This document shows, in pieces, positions 1 through 9,047 of a DNA stretch of 64,000 bases. Source of the stretch: Lachancea thermotolerans CBS 6340 (lineage: Eukaryota; Ascomycota; Saccharomycetes; Saccharomycetales; Saccharomycetaceae). The notes beneath the pieces were generated by a model. The model was not told where the DNA came from. It searched no databases and saw only the letters and a list, made by a program, of their open reading frames with translations. The position numbers were made by a program, and so were the translations under genes. Position 1 is the first letter of the stretch; every line of letters begins with the position of its first letter. Location: NCBI RefSeq assembly GCF_000142805.1, contig NC_013083.1, positions 1,550,001 to 1,614,000 of the forward strand, written 5' to 3'.

Positions 1-450
1 CGCCCCAAAAAGAGCATTTTAAAAAAACTGTGTCATTGAGCTTTACGGACAGCCAAGTCAGATTCTCAACAAGTCGCACGCACGCAGTTCCATATAGTGT
101 AACTTCCCCGTGTGCACACACAAATGACAAATTTACTCTGCGCATCGCTTTGAATCCACAAACCACGATCGACTAGTGGATCTTCGAAGATGCCCATATG
201 GGCCCCCCTCCGAGGAGAGAAGCCCAGGTTTCAATTTTTTTAGAAAAGAAGTGAACCAAAGAATGAAAGATATGATATACACATATGCGTTTTTATAGTT
301 TTTGTAAAGATAAACAGCATTGTTAACGAAATGAGCATGGCATGGAAACTATAGGGGAATTAAACATATTCTAAAAGGAGCTTCAGGGCAGGAAAGGTAT
401 TCTACAAAAGCATCCAGCTAAACCTAAGAATTAAGACTAGCACGCACACA
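1..450. other. 5' flank of VRP1, no gene seen
   Basis: AT-rich intergenic sequence upstream of the verprolin gene. I find no convincing reading frame, tRNA or snoRNA signal here. The window edge may cut a neighbouring gene's flank. Confidence 0.5.
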
Positions 451-2865
451 ATGGCTGGTCCGCCTCCACCTCCACCTCCCATGATGCCTGGGGCAGCTTC
501 TGGTAGCTCGAAGCCGCCTGCGGCGCCACAGATGCAAATGGGTAGAGACGCCCTGCTTGGTGATATAAGGAAGGGCGCCCGCCTAAAGAAGGCTGTCACA
601 AACGATAGAAGCGCACCGCAAGTAGGTGGCGGTGTTGTGTCTGGTAACGCGCCAAACCCCCCTACGCCCGCGTCAGCGCCACCAGTATCACAGGCACAAG
701 CGATGCCGCCAATGCCGCTGCCGTCAGGCCCTCAACTCGGGGACATCCTGGCTGGCGGTATCCCAAAACTGAGGTCGACCTCCGGCGCGCCCAGGGGAGC
801 GCCTGCGCCTCCGGTTCCCGGCATGTCCGCTCCACCAACTCCAGCGGCACCCGCTCCCCCAGCTCATCCAGTTCCTGCGGGATCTGCTCCTGGAATCCCG
901 GGGTCCGCCCCTCCAATCCCAGGCTCAGCGCCTCCAGCACCCGCCGCTCCGCAGATCCCTTCCAGCAGACCTCACATGCCTTCTTCCAGGCCCACCAAAA
1001 GGAGATCGAATATCGAAGGGAAAGCGCCGCCCGTACCTTCGGCGCCTCCAGCACCTCCTGCGCCGCCAGCTTCAGCCCCTCCGCTACCTTCGTCGAACGC
1101 CCCAGGGACCCCTGCTCCTCTGCTGCCTCAAAGTAGTGCGCCGCCTGCGCCGCCAGTACCATTTGCCGCAGCTCCGCCGGCACCAGCATCTTCGGCCCCA
1201 TCAGTTCCTAAATCAAGTCCGTCATCAGCGCCTCCAGCGCCGCCGGCTCCATCGGCTCCCCCAGTACCGGGCCTGCCCAAGAGCAGCGCTCCACCGGCGC
1301 CACCAGCTCCGCCAGCTCCGCCAGCTCCTCCAGCTCCTCCAGCACCTCCTGTGCCATCCGCACCTGCTCTACCTAAAAGTGGTGCGCCTCCGGCACCCCC
1401 TGTGCCATCCGCACCTGCTCTACCTAAAAGTGGTGCGCCTCCGGCACCTCCAGCACCCACTTTACCAAAGAGCAGCGTACCACCAGCACCCCCAGCACCC
1501 CCAGCACTTCCAGCCTCTTCTGCTGCTCCACAACGTAGGGCACCATCCGCAGCTTCTGCACCACCGGCGCCTATGCCTGCCGCTGGGGGCTTGCCGTTCT
1601 TGGCCGAGATCCAGAAAAAACGAGACGATAGGTTCGTCATTGGCGAAAACTCCAAGTACACAACAAAAGTTGAGCCAACGAATGATCCAGAACCAGTCAA
1701 GGCCCCAACTTTGGATAAAACATCTCAGAATGCTCCCTCGGGCCAAGGAATGTCTTTCCTAGACGAGATGAACTCGAAATTGAATGCACAGCACACTAAG
1801 CCGCCTGCTTCACCATCCATACCACCACCTCCCCCAACAAGTGGTGCACCCCCAGTTCCACGTGCCCCTCCTGCCGCACCCCCACCTGCTACAAAAGCAC
1901 CACCACTGCCTTCTTTCTCCGCCCCCAGTACGAACGCAGCCCCCCCACCACCACCTCCACCTCCAGTTTCTTCATTACCTCCACCACCTCCTCCAATCCC
2001 TACATCTTCGTCTCCCCAGGCGCCGGCACTTCCCAAGTCATCGGCGCCAGGTAGTCCTCCGCCACCCCCTCCTCCGCCAGCGCTAGGATCTGGCTCTTCT
2101 ACAAATCATCAAAATGCGCCGAAGCCTTCTTTAGGTGGCGGCTTGCCATTCCTCGCGGAAATCGAGAAAAAAAGAGACGATTCTCATGTAATTGAGGGCG
2201 TATCGAGTAACTCGGGACCAGGAAAAGCCGAAAACAGAACCCCAAGCGCTCCAAGCGTTCCTGCTGCCCCAGCTCCACCCGTCCCTTCTTTGCCATCTTT
2301 CGGCGCCCCTCCTGTGCCTTCCCCTGCAAAGATGGCCTCGAGCGGTTCGTCGTCTTCCGCAACGATGCCAGCGGCACCCCCTCTTCCATCTATGGGCTCG
2401 CCAGTACTGCCGACTCCACCCGCCCCACCCGCTCCACCAATGGCATCATCAGACCCTCATTCGGCTCCGCCTCCTCCACCAATGGCACCATTCTCCCCTG
2501 CTTCAACCGCTACTGAAAATGGTGGATCTTCTAAGCTCCCTCCTCCTCCCCCACCACCATCTAGCACTGCAACAACTTCACACAAACAAAGACTATTTTC
2601 GAATGGTGATGATGCGCAATCAAGCCATACCTTGAATCCGCACACCAACCAGCCCGAAATTAAAACAAGCAACTTAACCATCAGTGGCAGTGCGACCACA
2701 ACAGGTGTCAAGCTAGGCGGTACCAAAGTTACCGTCGACGACAGTCGCTTCAGCTGGGGCAACGCTGGGCAACTGCCGAAGCCAAGGGCATTCAGCAACA
2801 AAACAAAGTTGTACCCCAGTGGAAGGGGAAGCAGTGTTCCGCTGGATCTGGCATTATACTTGTAG
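451..2865 (+). CDS. VRP1: verprolin, WIP-family actin regulator
   Basis: An 804-residue, extremely proline-rich protein, close to S. cerevisiae Vrp1 (817 aa). WIP-family proteins bind G-actin, the yeast WASP (Las17) and type I myosins at cortical actin patches in endocytosis. Near the N terminus lies a WH2 actin-binding motif (about residues 31-49, with LLGDIRKG and LKK), followed by a second WH2-like element (about 95-110, LGDILAGGIPKL). Two copies of a GGLPFLAEI-(Q/E)-KKRDD module sit at about 380 and 563, with a related MSFLDEM element at about 434. Long poly-proline and APPAPP tracts separate them, and the C terminus is the likely Las17-binding part. The ATG at 451 starts with MAGPPPPPPP, as in the family. 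The next gene, ERV1, is convergent. Long antisense frames inside it are shadows of the proline codons. Confidence 0.93.
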   Translation: MAGPPPPPPPMMPGAASGSSKPPAAPQMQMGRDALLGDIRKGARLKKAVTNDRSAPQVGGGVVSGNAPNPPTPASAPPVSQAQAMPPMPLPSGPQLGDILAGGIPKLRSTSGAPRGAPAPPVPGMSAPPTPAAPAPPAHPVPAGSAPGIPGSAPPIPGSAPPAPAAPQIPSSRPHMPSSRPTKRRSNIEGKAPPVPSAPPAPPAPPASAPPLPSSNAPGTPAPLLPQSSAPPAPPVPFAAAPPAPASSAPSVPKSSPSSAPPAPPAPSAPPVPGLPKSSAPPAPPAPPAPPAPPAPPAPPVPSAPALPKSGAPPAPPVPSAPALPKSGAPPAPPAPTLPKSSVPPAPPAPPALPASSAAPQRRAPSAASAPPAPMPAAGGLPFLAEIQKKRDDRFVIGENSKYTTKVEPTNDPEPVKAPTLDKTSQNAPSGQGMSFLDEMNSKLNAQHTKPPASPSIPPPPPTSGAPPVPRAPPAAPPPATKAPPLPSFSAPSTNAAPPPPPPPPVSSLPPPPPPIPTSSSPQAPALPKSSAPGSPPPPPPPPALGSGSSTNHQNAPKPSLGGGLPFLAEIEKKRDDSHVIEGVSSNSGPGKAENRTPSAPSVPAAPAPPVPSLPSFGAPPVPSPAKMASSGSSSSATMPAAPPLPSMGSPVLPTPPAPPAPPMASSDPHSAPPPPPMAPFSPASTATENGGSSKLPPPPPPPSSTATTSHKQRLFSNGDDAQSSHTLNPHTNQPEIKTSNLTISGSATTTGVKLGGTKVTVDDSRFSWGNAGQLPKPRAFSNKTKLYPSGRGSSVPLDLALYL

Positions 2866-2963
2866 ACTCAACGTATGTTTAATTTTTAATCACTTAATAG
2901 GGCAAGGCAACAAACAATACTCACTATTTACAAGGCTCTCTACATACTTGCTGGCTGCTTTTC

Positions 2964-3574
2964 TTAGTCCCATCCATCTTTCCACCTCTTCTCCCACAAA
3001 TTGCAGTCAAAAGCTTTCTTACCAAGCTTCTCGTTGACGCTGTTGTGAGCCTCGCACATCCATCTTCCAAGTTCTTCGCGAGAGTCAACCTTGGGAGAGT
3101 TTTCCCGTATAAATTTCTCGAAGTCTTTTGCACACCACCAGCAGGGGTAAACGTGCGAGAAAATAGTCATGAACTGCTTCATCTCTCCCTTCTGGATTTC
3201 ATTTGGCTTCTGGGGATATTTTGCTGCTATACTGTGAAGTAAGGTCCAGCTTGACCGACCCAGTTCTTCCACGTCTGGAGGTTCCACTTTTGGGTAACTC
3301 GCTGGCGTGGTTTGTTTAGCTGGTGCGGCCATCTTAGCTGCTGGTACTTTACCGGGAGATGGAATGGAAATCCTACCCGTGGCAAGCTGAAAGTCTAGTA
3401 ATGAATTACAGGACCGGCATCTGTTTCAACAGTTAGTAATGCTTGTTCAATTTTAGGGGAAGACCTAACGTAGCTAAAAATTCCTTACGGTTTGCCATCT
3501 TCATCGTATATTATTTTCCTTCCCGAAAACCCGACCTTAGGTTTCGTAGAATCATCATCGCGCTGCCCCGTCAT
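2964..3574 (-). CDS. ERV1: Erv1 FAD-linked sulfhydryl oxidase, one intron
   Basis: Mitochondrial intermembrane-space sulfhydryl oxidase that reoxidises Mia40 and passes electrons to cytochrome c. Exon 1 (3489-3574) encodes MTGQRDDD through GRKIIYDEDGK; exon 2 (2964-3420) begins in the proline codon and continues CRSCNSLLDFQ. The spliced product is 180 residues, against 189 in S. cerevisiae. The intron (3421-3488, 68 nt) has a GTAAGG donor, a TACTAAC branch point (3432-3438) and an ACAG acceptor. The CRSC shuttle cysteines, the FAD-proximal CWWC pair and the C-terminal WEKRWKDGWD are visible. S. cerevisiae ERV1 also carries an intron, and its neighbour MSP1 is conserved. The frame joins exactly across the junction. 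Confidence 0.93.
3421..3488 (-). other. ERV1 spliceosomal intron
   Basis: 68-nt intron on the minus strand. The donor GTAAGG starts at 3488, the TACTAAC branch site is at 3432-3438 and the acceptor AG is at 3422-3421. Removing it joins the N-terminal GRKIIYDEDGK segment to CRSCN in frame. Confidence 0.9.
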
Positions 3575-3687
3575 TTGAATCTATAAACTTAGTTCAAATC
3601 TTCGAGATCGATGAGCTGTAGAGAATTATCTAATTATCAACACCTAGCTGCTAGTGTTATACGAAAAGAGCTCTCAGTACAGCAAGA

Positions 3688-4764
3688 CTAATCCAAACCA
3701 GCAGTTCCTAGCGGCACCCGAGCATCAAGCTTCAGGTTCTTGAAGAAGTCTTCGTTCTTCAGTGGTCTCATTTCGCTTATAGCATCTGATTCCGTGGTGG
3801 AGGCCAACTGCCGCTTTTGACGAATATATTCCCGGGCGGCGTTCAATGCGGCATCTCTGCAGAGCTCCTTCAAGTCTGAACCGGACATGCCGCGCGTAGC
3901 ATTCACGAGTAGATCAAGATCAAAGTCTTCATTATCAAGGGCGGTGTCTTTCAGAAGAACTGTCAAAATCTTGCGTCTTTCCTCTTGGCCTGGCATCGGT
4001 ATGGCAAACCTCTTAGGTAGCCGTCTTAAGAAAGCTGAATCTATGTCTGCCATGCGGTTCGTTGCGCCCAGTATCATGATTCTGCCGTTGCTTGTAAGAC
4101 CATCCCATAGGGTCATAAACTCTGCTTTCAACATTGCGGTGACTTCGTGATCCGAAGAGGCGCGCTCCCGCAAGAACGAGTCAATCTCATCTATGAAAAC
4201 GATGCATGGTTGGATTTTATTTGCGAGCGAAAAGATCGCGTCCACGATCTTGTTGGACTCACCGTACCATTTGTCCATGATGGAAGACATCCGGATGGAG
4301 ATAAACGTCGCCCCGCTCTCTTTGGCGAGAGCCTTGGCGATCATGGTTTTCCCGCACCCAGGTGGGCCATGCAGTAGTACACCTCTTGGTGCTGTAAGTA
4401 GCGAATGTGATGTGTATAATTCCGACATCGTCAGTGGGTAAATGACGCTCTCTGTTAGTTCCTCTATTATGTCTTCTAGACCCCCCACATCAGAAAACTT
4501 GACCTCTATGTCTTGAGGTAACACTACCGAAGCCAGTACGCTACGCTCGTAAGAGTTTAAAGTTACTGTTTTCAGATTCGGCCTGACAGCCACCAGTTTG
4601 TCCCATGTCTGCGACTGCTTCTGGCGAGATTCCTTGGATTTGCCTGACAGCGGGCCACCTTCTGCTTCGTTCAAAAGCCTTGTAATAAGGTAATACAACG
4701 ATATACCGGTTCCAACAAACACAGAGAGATCTGCAATTGTCTTAAGATCGATGCTGCGTGCCAT
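3688..4764 (-). CDS. MSP1: Msp1 AAA-ATPase of the mitochondrial outer membrane
   Basis: A 358-residue AAA protein (S. cerevisiae 362 aa). Msp1/ATAD1 extracts mistargeted tail-anchored proteins and stalled precursors from the mitochondrial outer membrane and peroxisomes. A hydrophobic N-terminal anchor lies at about residues 10-28. Walker A is GPPGCGKT at 133-140, Walker B is IVFIDEID at about 188-195, and the pore loop includes MDKWYGES. The second region of homology includes FLRRLPKRF, and the C-terminal AAA helix has [13 protein letters not shown]. The start is the first ATG. It lies next to ERV1 and is transcribed in the same direction, as in the YGR028W-YGR029W pair. Its promoter faces SGD1 across about 0.9 kb. 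Confidence 0.95.
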   Translation of the reverse strand: MARSIDLKTIADLSVFVGTGISLYYLITRLLNEAEGGPLSGKSKESRQKQSQTWDKLVAVRPNLKTVTLNSYERSVLASVVLPQDIEVKFSDVGGLEDIIEELTESVIYPLTMSELYTSHSLLTAPRGVLLHGPPGCGKTMIAKALAKESGATFISIRMSSIMDKWYGESNKIVDAIFSLANKIQPCIVFIDEIDSFLRERASSDHEVTAMLKAEFMTLWDGLTSNGRIMILGATNRMADIDSAFLRRLPKRFAIPMPGQEERRKILTVLLKDTALDNEDFDLDLLVNATRGMSGSDLKELCRDAALNAAREYIRQKRQLASTTESDAISEMRPLKNEDFFKNLKLDARVPLGTAGLD

Positions 4765-5744
4765 ACGTGTGGTTTTTGTCTCTATTCGCCAGCTTGGCTT
4801 CTAGATAGGTAATTCCTATAAAAATTGTAATATATTACTACCTTAGCGTGAAGCCATGCGAAAGAGAACGTCAGACGCACAGCTCTAACGATTCATGTCA
4901 TGAGCACCCGCTATAGACAGTATGCTGAAGCTGTTTGGACCACGGCCTGACTCAAACCTCGTCACAATTTTTGTACTGTCACCTCCAAGCCTAGGGAAAC
5001 ACAAATATAAATTCTGCACTCACCCAATAGTTGTTCGGTAGCAGAGCATGGGGCATTGTTGATTATGTTCTTTGGCTTGTGCAGTTATAGCTTGGAATGA
5101 AGTTCAATCAGTACTTCAAGCAATACCAAAGCGCTTTCGTTCATCGCGTTGCACAACGAGGGGGCCTCAGACCTTTTTTACTGTCACCTCGTCGTTACAG
5201 CAGTAAAGCGTTTGGGTAGACTAATTTATCATGCACTCCCTTAGAATTCAAGTAAGGGATGGAAAGTACTGTGTTTATGAACCAGGGGCGCTAAAATAAG
5301 TGCTGTACTCTACTTCTGCTGAGTGCGTACCGCCGAAACAGCAGCCTTTTAGACTTAACATTATGAATTTGGCAAATTAGCACTAGTTTAATTAGCGGAA
5401 GCCATCAAAAAGGTAACGCTCACTAACCAAGCCGGATTCTTCGTACTTCTTCAAAGTCACACAGAGGTGCCAAAATGTCAAGTTGGCGCAAATTATTTCT
5501 CCGCAAAACATTCAAACGGTTATAGTTTAAAAATTCCCTGCCGATCTATGGGTTGATGTCTATGGCCTTAAGCTCTCCAGATAAGAGGCTTGCAGTCAGG
5601 TCAAACTTACAAGGAATGCCATGCGACCGGCGCCTGGTAATGCATCGTTTACTCACGTGACATGCCATTAACTTAAACATGAAAAATATGATGTGAACTA
5701 TGCGATGCGATGAGCAAAAGAGTTGTGCACAACAGACCTTGGAC
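4765..5744. other. MSP1/SGD1 divergent intergenic region
   Basis: About 0.9 kb between two divergent genes. I see no credible gene. A 12-bp direct repeat TACTGTCACCTC occurs at 4974-4985 and 5179-5190. Several AT-rich stretches could serve as core promoters. Confidence 0.5.
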
Positions 5745-8700
5745 ATGTCGAAATCTCATGGGATCCGAATTCCCGGCGTGTTGCTTGATGAGCTGAAAGC
5801 TACTGACTATGACGGTGATGACAGATTTGCGACCAAAAAGCGGAAGCAAAGCTCGCAGATAGGCAGAAAGGAAAAGCGAAAGCAGCAAAGAATGGCGAAG
5901 AAGCAAACCAGACAGGGCCACAAACAAGAGTCTGAAAGAAAGGGCCAAGGGCATGAGAGTAAAGGTCATGCCAAAGTCAAGAATAATAAAAACGCGAAGA
6001 AACCCTCAAAGCTCACAGAGAAGAAGCGCCAGGCCGCCCCAGCCAAAGCGGCTAAAGATGTGAGTAATCCTTTCTCCTCCGACGATGAGCTTTCCTCTGG
6101 CGATTTCGAAGAATTTGATGAAGAGGATCTCGATTCAGAAGAGTGGGAGCAGTTGCGCGACTTAGAAGGCACGGATGATGAAGATGAGAAGGCAGAAGAA
6201 GAAGACGATGATGATTCTCATCAAAGCGTCAGCGAGAGCTCTGACGAAAGCGAAGCCACTATGACCCCTGAGGAAACCATGGCAGCTCTGAAAAGGGCTA
6301 AAGAGAAGAAAAACGCTGCTCAAACTCAACAAGCAAGAGCTCAACATAGTGAGAGCGAAGAAGAAGAAGAAGAAGAAGTTGACGAGCAGCTTTCAGAGTT
6401 TGATGAGTCTGACTCCGGAGATGATTCCGAATCACAAGTTATGACTGTGGAGGAAACCATGGCTGCTCTGAAAAGGGCTAAAGAGAAGAAGCTTCAACAA
6501 AAACATGCTGCTAAGGCTGATAGACGTGAAGAGAGAAATGGCAGAAATATTAAAAACGCAGAAGAAGCGTTTTCTGGTCAAGATGAGTCGGAGGCTGAAG
6601 GTATGACCGCAGAGGAAACAATGGAAGCTTTGAAACAAGCCAAAGAGAAGAAGAGAAAACAGTCAAAGGGTCATGCCTCAAAGGACAGCAAAGACGAAAA
6701 GTTTGCTACGCCAGCTCTTTCCCCTTCAGAATTAGCTCAGGCTGAAAAGGATAAATGGGATTATGATTACTATGCCAAGAAACTGGGCATGAAAGGCAAC
6801 AAAAAGAAATTGAAAGCCAAGGATGATTTTGATGCCATCGGTGGCCTTCTCGAAGGGCTTGATTTCTTTGAAAACTATACAAGCGACGAGGTTCAATCAT
6901 CTAGCGGAGAAAGCGAAGAGGAACAATCAAGCGACGGGGGAGAAGATGAAAGCGAGCCTGAGGAGGGATCAAGTGACGCAGGGAAGGCATTTTCCTCTGA
7001 CGACGAGATCTCAGAAGGCGACTTTGACGAATTCGATGAAGAAGACCTGGATGAAGACGAGTGGGAACAGCTTAGGGAACTCGAAGGTGGAGAAAAGCCT
7101 GCAAAAAGCTCAAAGAAGGAGAACCCGTACGCCGCGCCTGTGTCTGCAGCTTCCGCATACGTTCCACCTTCTCTCCGAAAGAAGAACTTAGAAAACGTTG
7201 AATCCGAAACCGCGATCGAGGTTGGAAAAAAGGTCAAGTCATCTTTGAACAAACTATCTGAATCGAACATTACTGTCATAGTTAGCGCGCTCAACGAAAT
7301 TTACGACTCATATCCAAGACAGCTTGTCAACGAAGCACTTGCACATCAAACGCTGCAAATTGTTGCTCACCGTGATAAGTTGCTGGATAGCTTCATTATA
7401 AACTACGCGGCTGTTGTTTATAGTTTGTGGAGATTGAGAGGAACAGAAGTCGGAGCCTCATTCATACAAACGTGGGTCGAAAGACTTCTTGAGTCGTATC
7501 ACAGTGAGCAGCAGAGGCTCGAAAACGAGAAAGAGCATGGCGGCCCTCTGATTGCATCGAAAGAGTGTAACAACCTGATAGCATTGCTTTCTTACTGTTA
7601 CAACTTTGGCCTTATTTCTTGCCGTCTGGTCTATGACTTGGTCAAGGTTCTCATCAGCACCCCTAATGAATTCACAACCGAGCTTTTGCTTAGAGTAATA
7701 TCAATATCTGGGCAGCTGATCCGTGGCGACGACCCTAAAGCATTGAAAGAAATTATTGTGGAGCTCTTGAACAGTGTTAAAACCGTTCAACAGTCCCCTA
7801 GAATGAAGTTTCTGCTAGAGGTTATGTCTGATCTCAAAAATAATCGTCTGAAACCATCACTGTTAGCACTAAGTCATAGTGGGCTAAAGAAACAATTATC
7901 GAACTTCTTGAGTAACACCGCGACTGCAGCCAACGATCCCTTACAGGTGAGCTTATATGATATTAATAACATCGAGACCAGGGGTAAGTGGTGGTTGGTT
8001 GGTGCGTCGTGGAAGGGAAACATGGATTCCGCCTTTGAGAGTAGAAATGATTCGAAAACAGGCTCTGATAACGCCATTCAATCAAGTATTCTCATTGAAG
8101 ACAACATTCTCGATGATATACCGGATTGGAGCGAAATAGCAAGAGCACAAAAAATGAACACTGAGGTGAGAAGGGCTATTTTTGTAAGTATCATGTCCGC
8201 GCAGGACTTTCTGGACGCTTTTGCCAACATCGAGAAATTGAATCTCAAGAATAAACAGAGTTTAGAGATACCTAGGGTCCTGGTGCATTGTCTCACAATG
8301 GAAGGCACCTCCGGCTCCTACAATCCATTCTATACGCTTTTAGCGATCAAATTATGCCAGCATAACCACCATATCGCAAAGTCCTTTCAATTCATGTTCT
8401 GGGACATGACAAAAAAGTTCGAGCACGAAGAGGACTCTTCTGATGAAGAAGGCTTTGCGTCCGGAGAAGAAATGGATGAAAACGAAAGCCTTAAGAAAAT
8501 TTCCTGCCAAGGAAAGTTTTTTGGTACTCTTCTAGCAGAGGAGGTCCTGAAGCTTGACGTCTTCAAGCATGTTCCTCTCATGGGAGGATTGAACGAGGAC
8601 GGAACTTTATTTATGGAAGTTCTTCTTTTCCAGTTTCTGCTATCCATCGGAAAGAAGTGCGAAAAGAAAACCAAGAAAGGTTCCCAAAGGATATACACTT

Positions 8701-8927
8701 ATGAAGATGGCGTTTTTGAGAGACTTATCGAACAAGGGCTGAAACTGGAAAATAAATCAAGCATATTCATGGCCCTCAAAGTGTTCCTTGGCAAAAGACT
8801 CAAGTATCATGCTTATATTACAGAACCCAAGGATTCGAAGGGCTACGAGAGGGAAAAAAGAAGACTAGATTGGGCTACATCGCGTTTCGGGGAGGTTCTT
8901 GCAGATGAAATTGAGCCTTCTGAGTAG
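5745..8927 (+). CDS. SGD1: Sgd1/NOM1-like nucleolar MIF4G-MA3 protein
   Basis: Essential nucleolar protein of the NOM1 family, linked to 18S rRNA maturation and originally to osmotic growth. The frame opens at ATG 5700, but the second ATG (5745, MSKSHGIRIPG) is the more natural start and gives 1060 residues. The N-terminal half is lysine/acid-rich with strong internal repetition. A motif M-T-x-E-E-T-M-x-A-L-K-x-A-K-E-K-K occurs three times (about residues 173, 233 and 287). An acidic FSSDDE-DF-EFDEEDLD-EW-EQLR-LEG module occurs twice (about 110 and 416). The MIF4G domain spans roughly 490-710 and the MA3 domain starts near 807 (RRAIFVSIMSAQDFLDAF). It neighbours VRP1 and NUP2 orthologues, as in YLR335-337. 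Confidence 0.9.
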   Translation: MSKSHGIRIPGVLLDELKATDYDGDDRFATKKRKQSSQIGRKEKRKQQRMAKKQTRQGHKQESERKGQGHESKGHAKVKNNKNAKKPSKLTEKKRQAAPAKAAKDVSNPFSSDDELSSGDFEEFDEEDLDSEEWEQLRDLEGTDDEDEKAEEEDDDDSHQSVSESSDESEATMTPEETMAALKRAKEKKNAAQTQQARAQHSESEEEEEEEVDEQLSEFDESDSGDDSESQVMTVEETMAALKRAKEKKLQQKHAAKADRREERNGRNIKNAEEAFSGQDESEAEGMTAEETMEALKQAKEKKRKQSKGHASKDSKDEKFATPALSPSELAQAEKDKWDYDYYAKKLGMKGNKKKLKAKDDFDAIGGLLEGLDFFENYTSDEVQSSSGESEEEQSSDGGEDESEPEEGSSDAGKAFSSDDEISEGDFDEFDEEDLDEDEWEQLRELEGGEKPAKSSKKENPYAAPVSAASAYVPPSLRKKNLENVESETAIEVGKKVKSSLNKLSESNITVIVSALNEIYDSYPRQLVNEALAHQTLQIVAHRDKLLDSFIINYAAVVYSLWRLRGTEVGASFIQTWVERLLESYHSEQQRLENEKEHGGPLIASKECNNLIALLSYCYNFGLISCRLVYDLVKVLISTPNEFTTELLLRVISISGQLIRGDDPKALKEIIVELLNSVKTVQQSPRMKFLLEVMSDLKNNRLKPSLLALSHSGLKKQLSNFLSNTATAANDPLQVSLYDINNIETRGKWWLVGASWKGNMDSAFESRNDSKTGSDNAIQSSILIEDNILDDIPDWSEIARAQKMNTEVRRAIFVSIMSAQDFLDAFANIEKLNLKNKQSLEIPRVLVHCLTMEGTSGSYNPFYTLLAIKLCQHNHHIAKSFQFMFWDMTKKFEHEEDSSDEEGFASGEEMDENESLKKISCQGKFFGTLLAEEVLKLDVFKHVPLMGGLNEDGTLFMEVLLFQFLLSIGKKCEKKTKKGSQRIYTYEDGVFERLIEQGLKLENKSSIFMALKVFLGKRLKYHAYITEPKDSKGYEREKRRLDWATSRFGEVLADEIEPSE

Positions 8928-9047
8928 CGGCCGCTAACTTGCGTCAGCGTGCGATATGCGAACACATATTGTCTATATACTCATTTACTAGAGTTTTGAT
9001 AGAAGGCCCTCATGATATGCTCATTTTTAGATTTGTGATGTTGTAAA

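Noticed and set aside
1128-1700. 190-codon Gly/Ala-rich antisense frame inside VRP1
   Set aside because: It is the complement of proline and alanine codons of VRP1 (Pro to Gly), so it is open by base composition.
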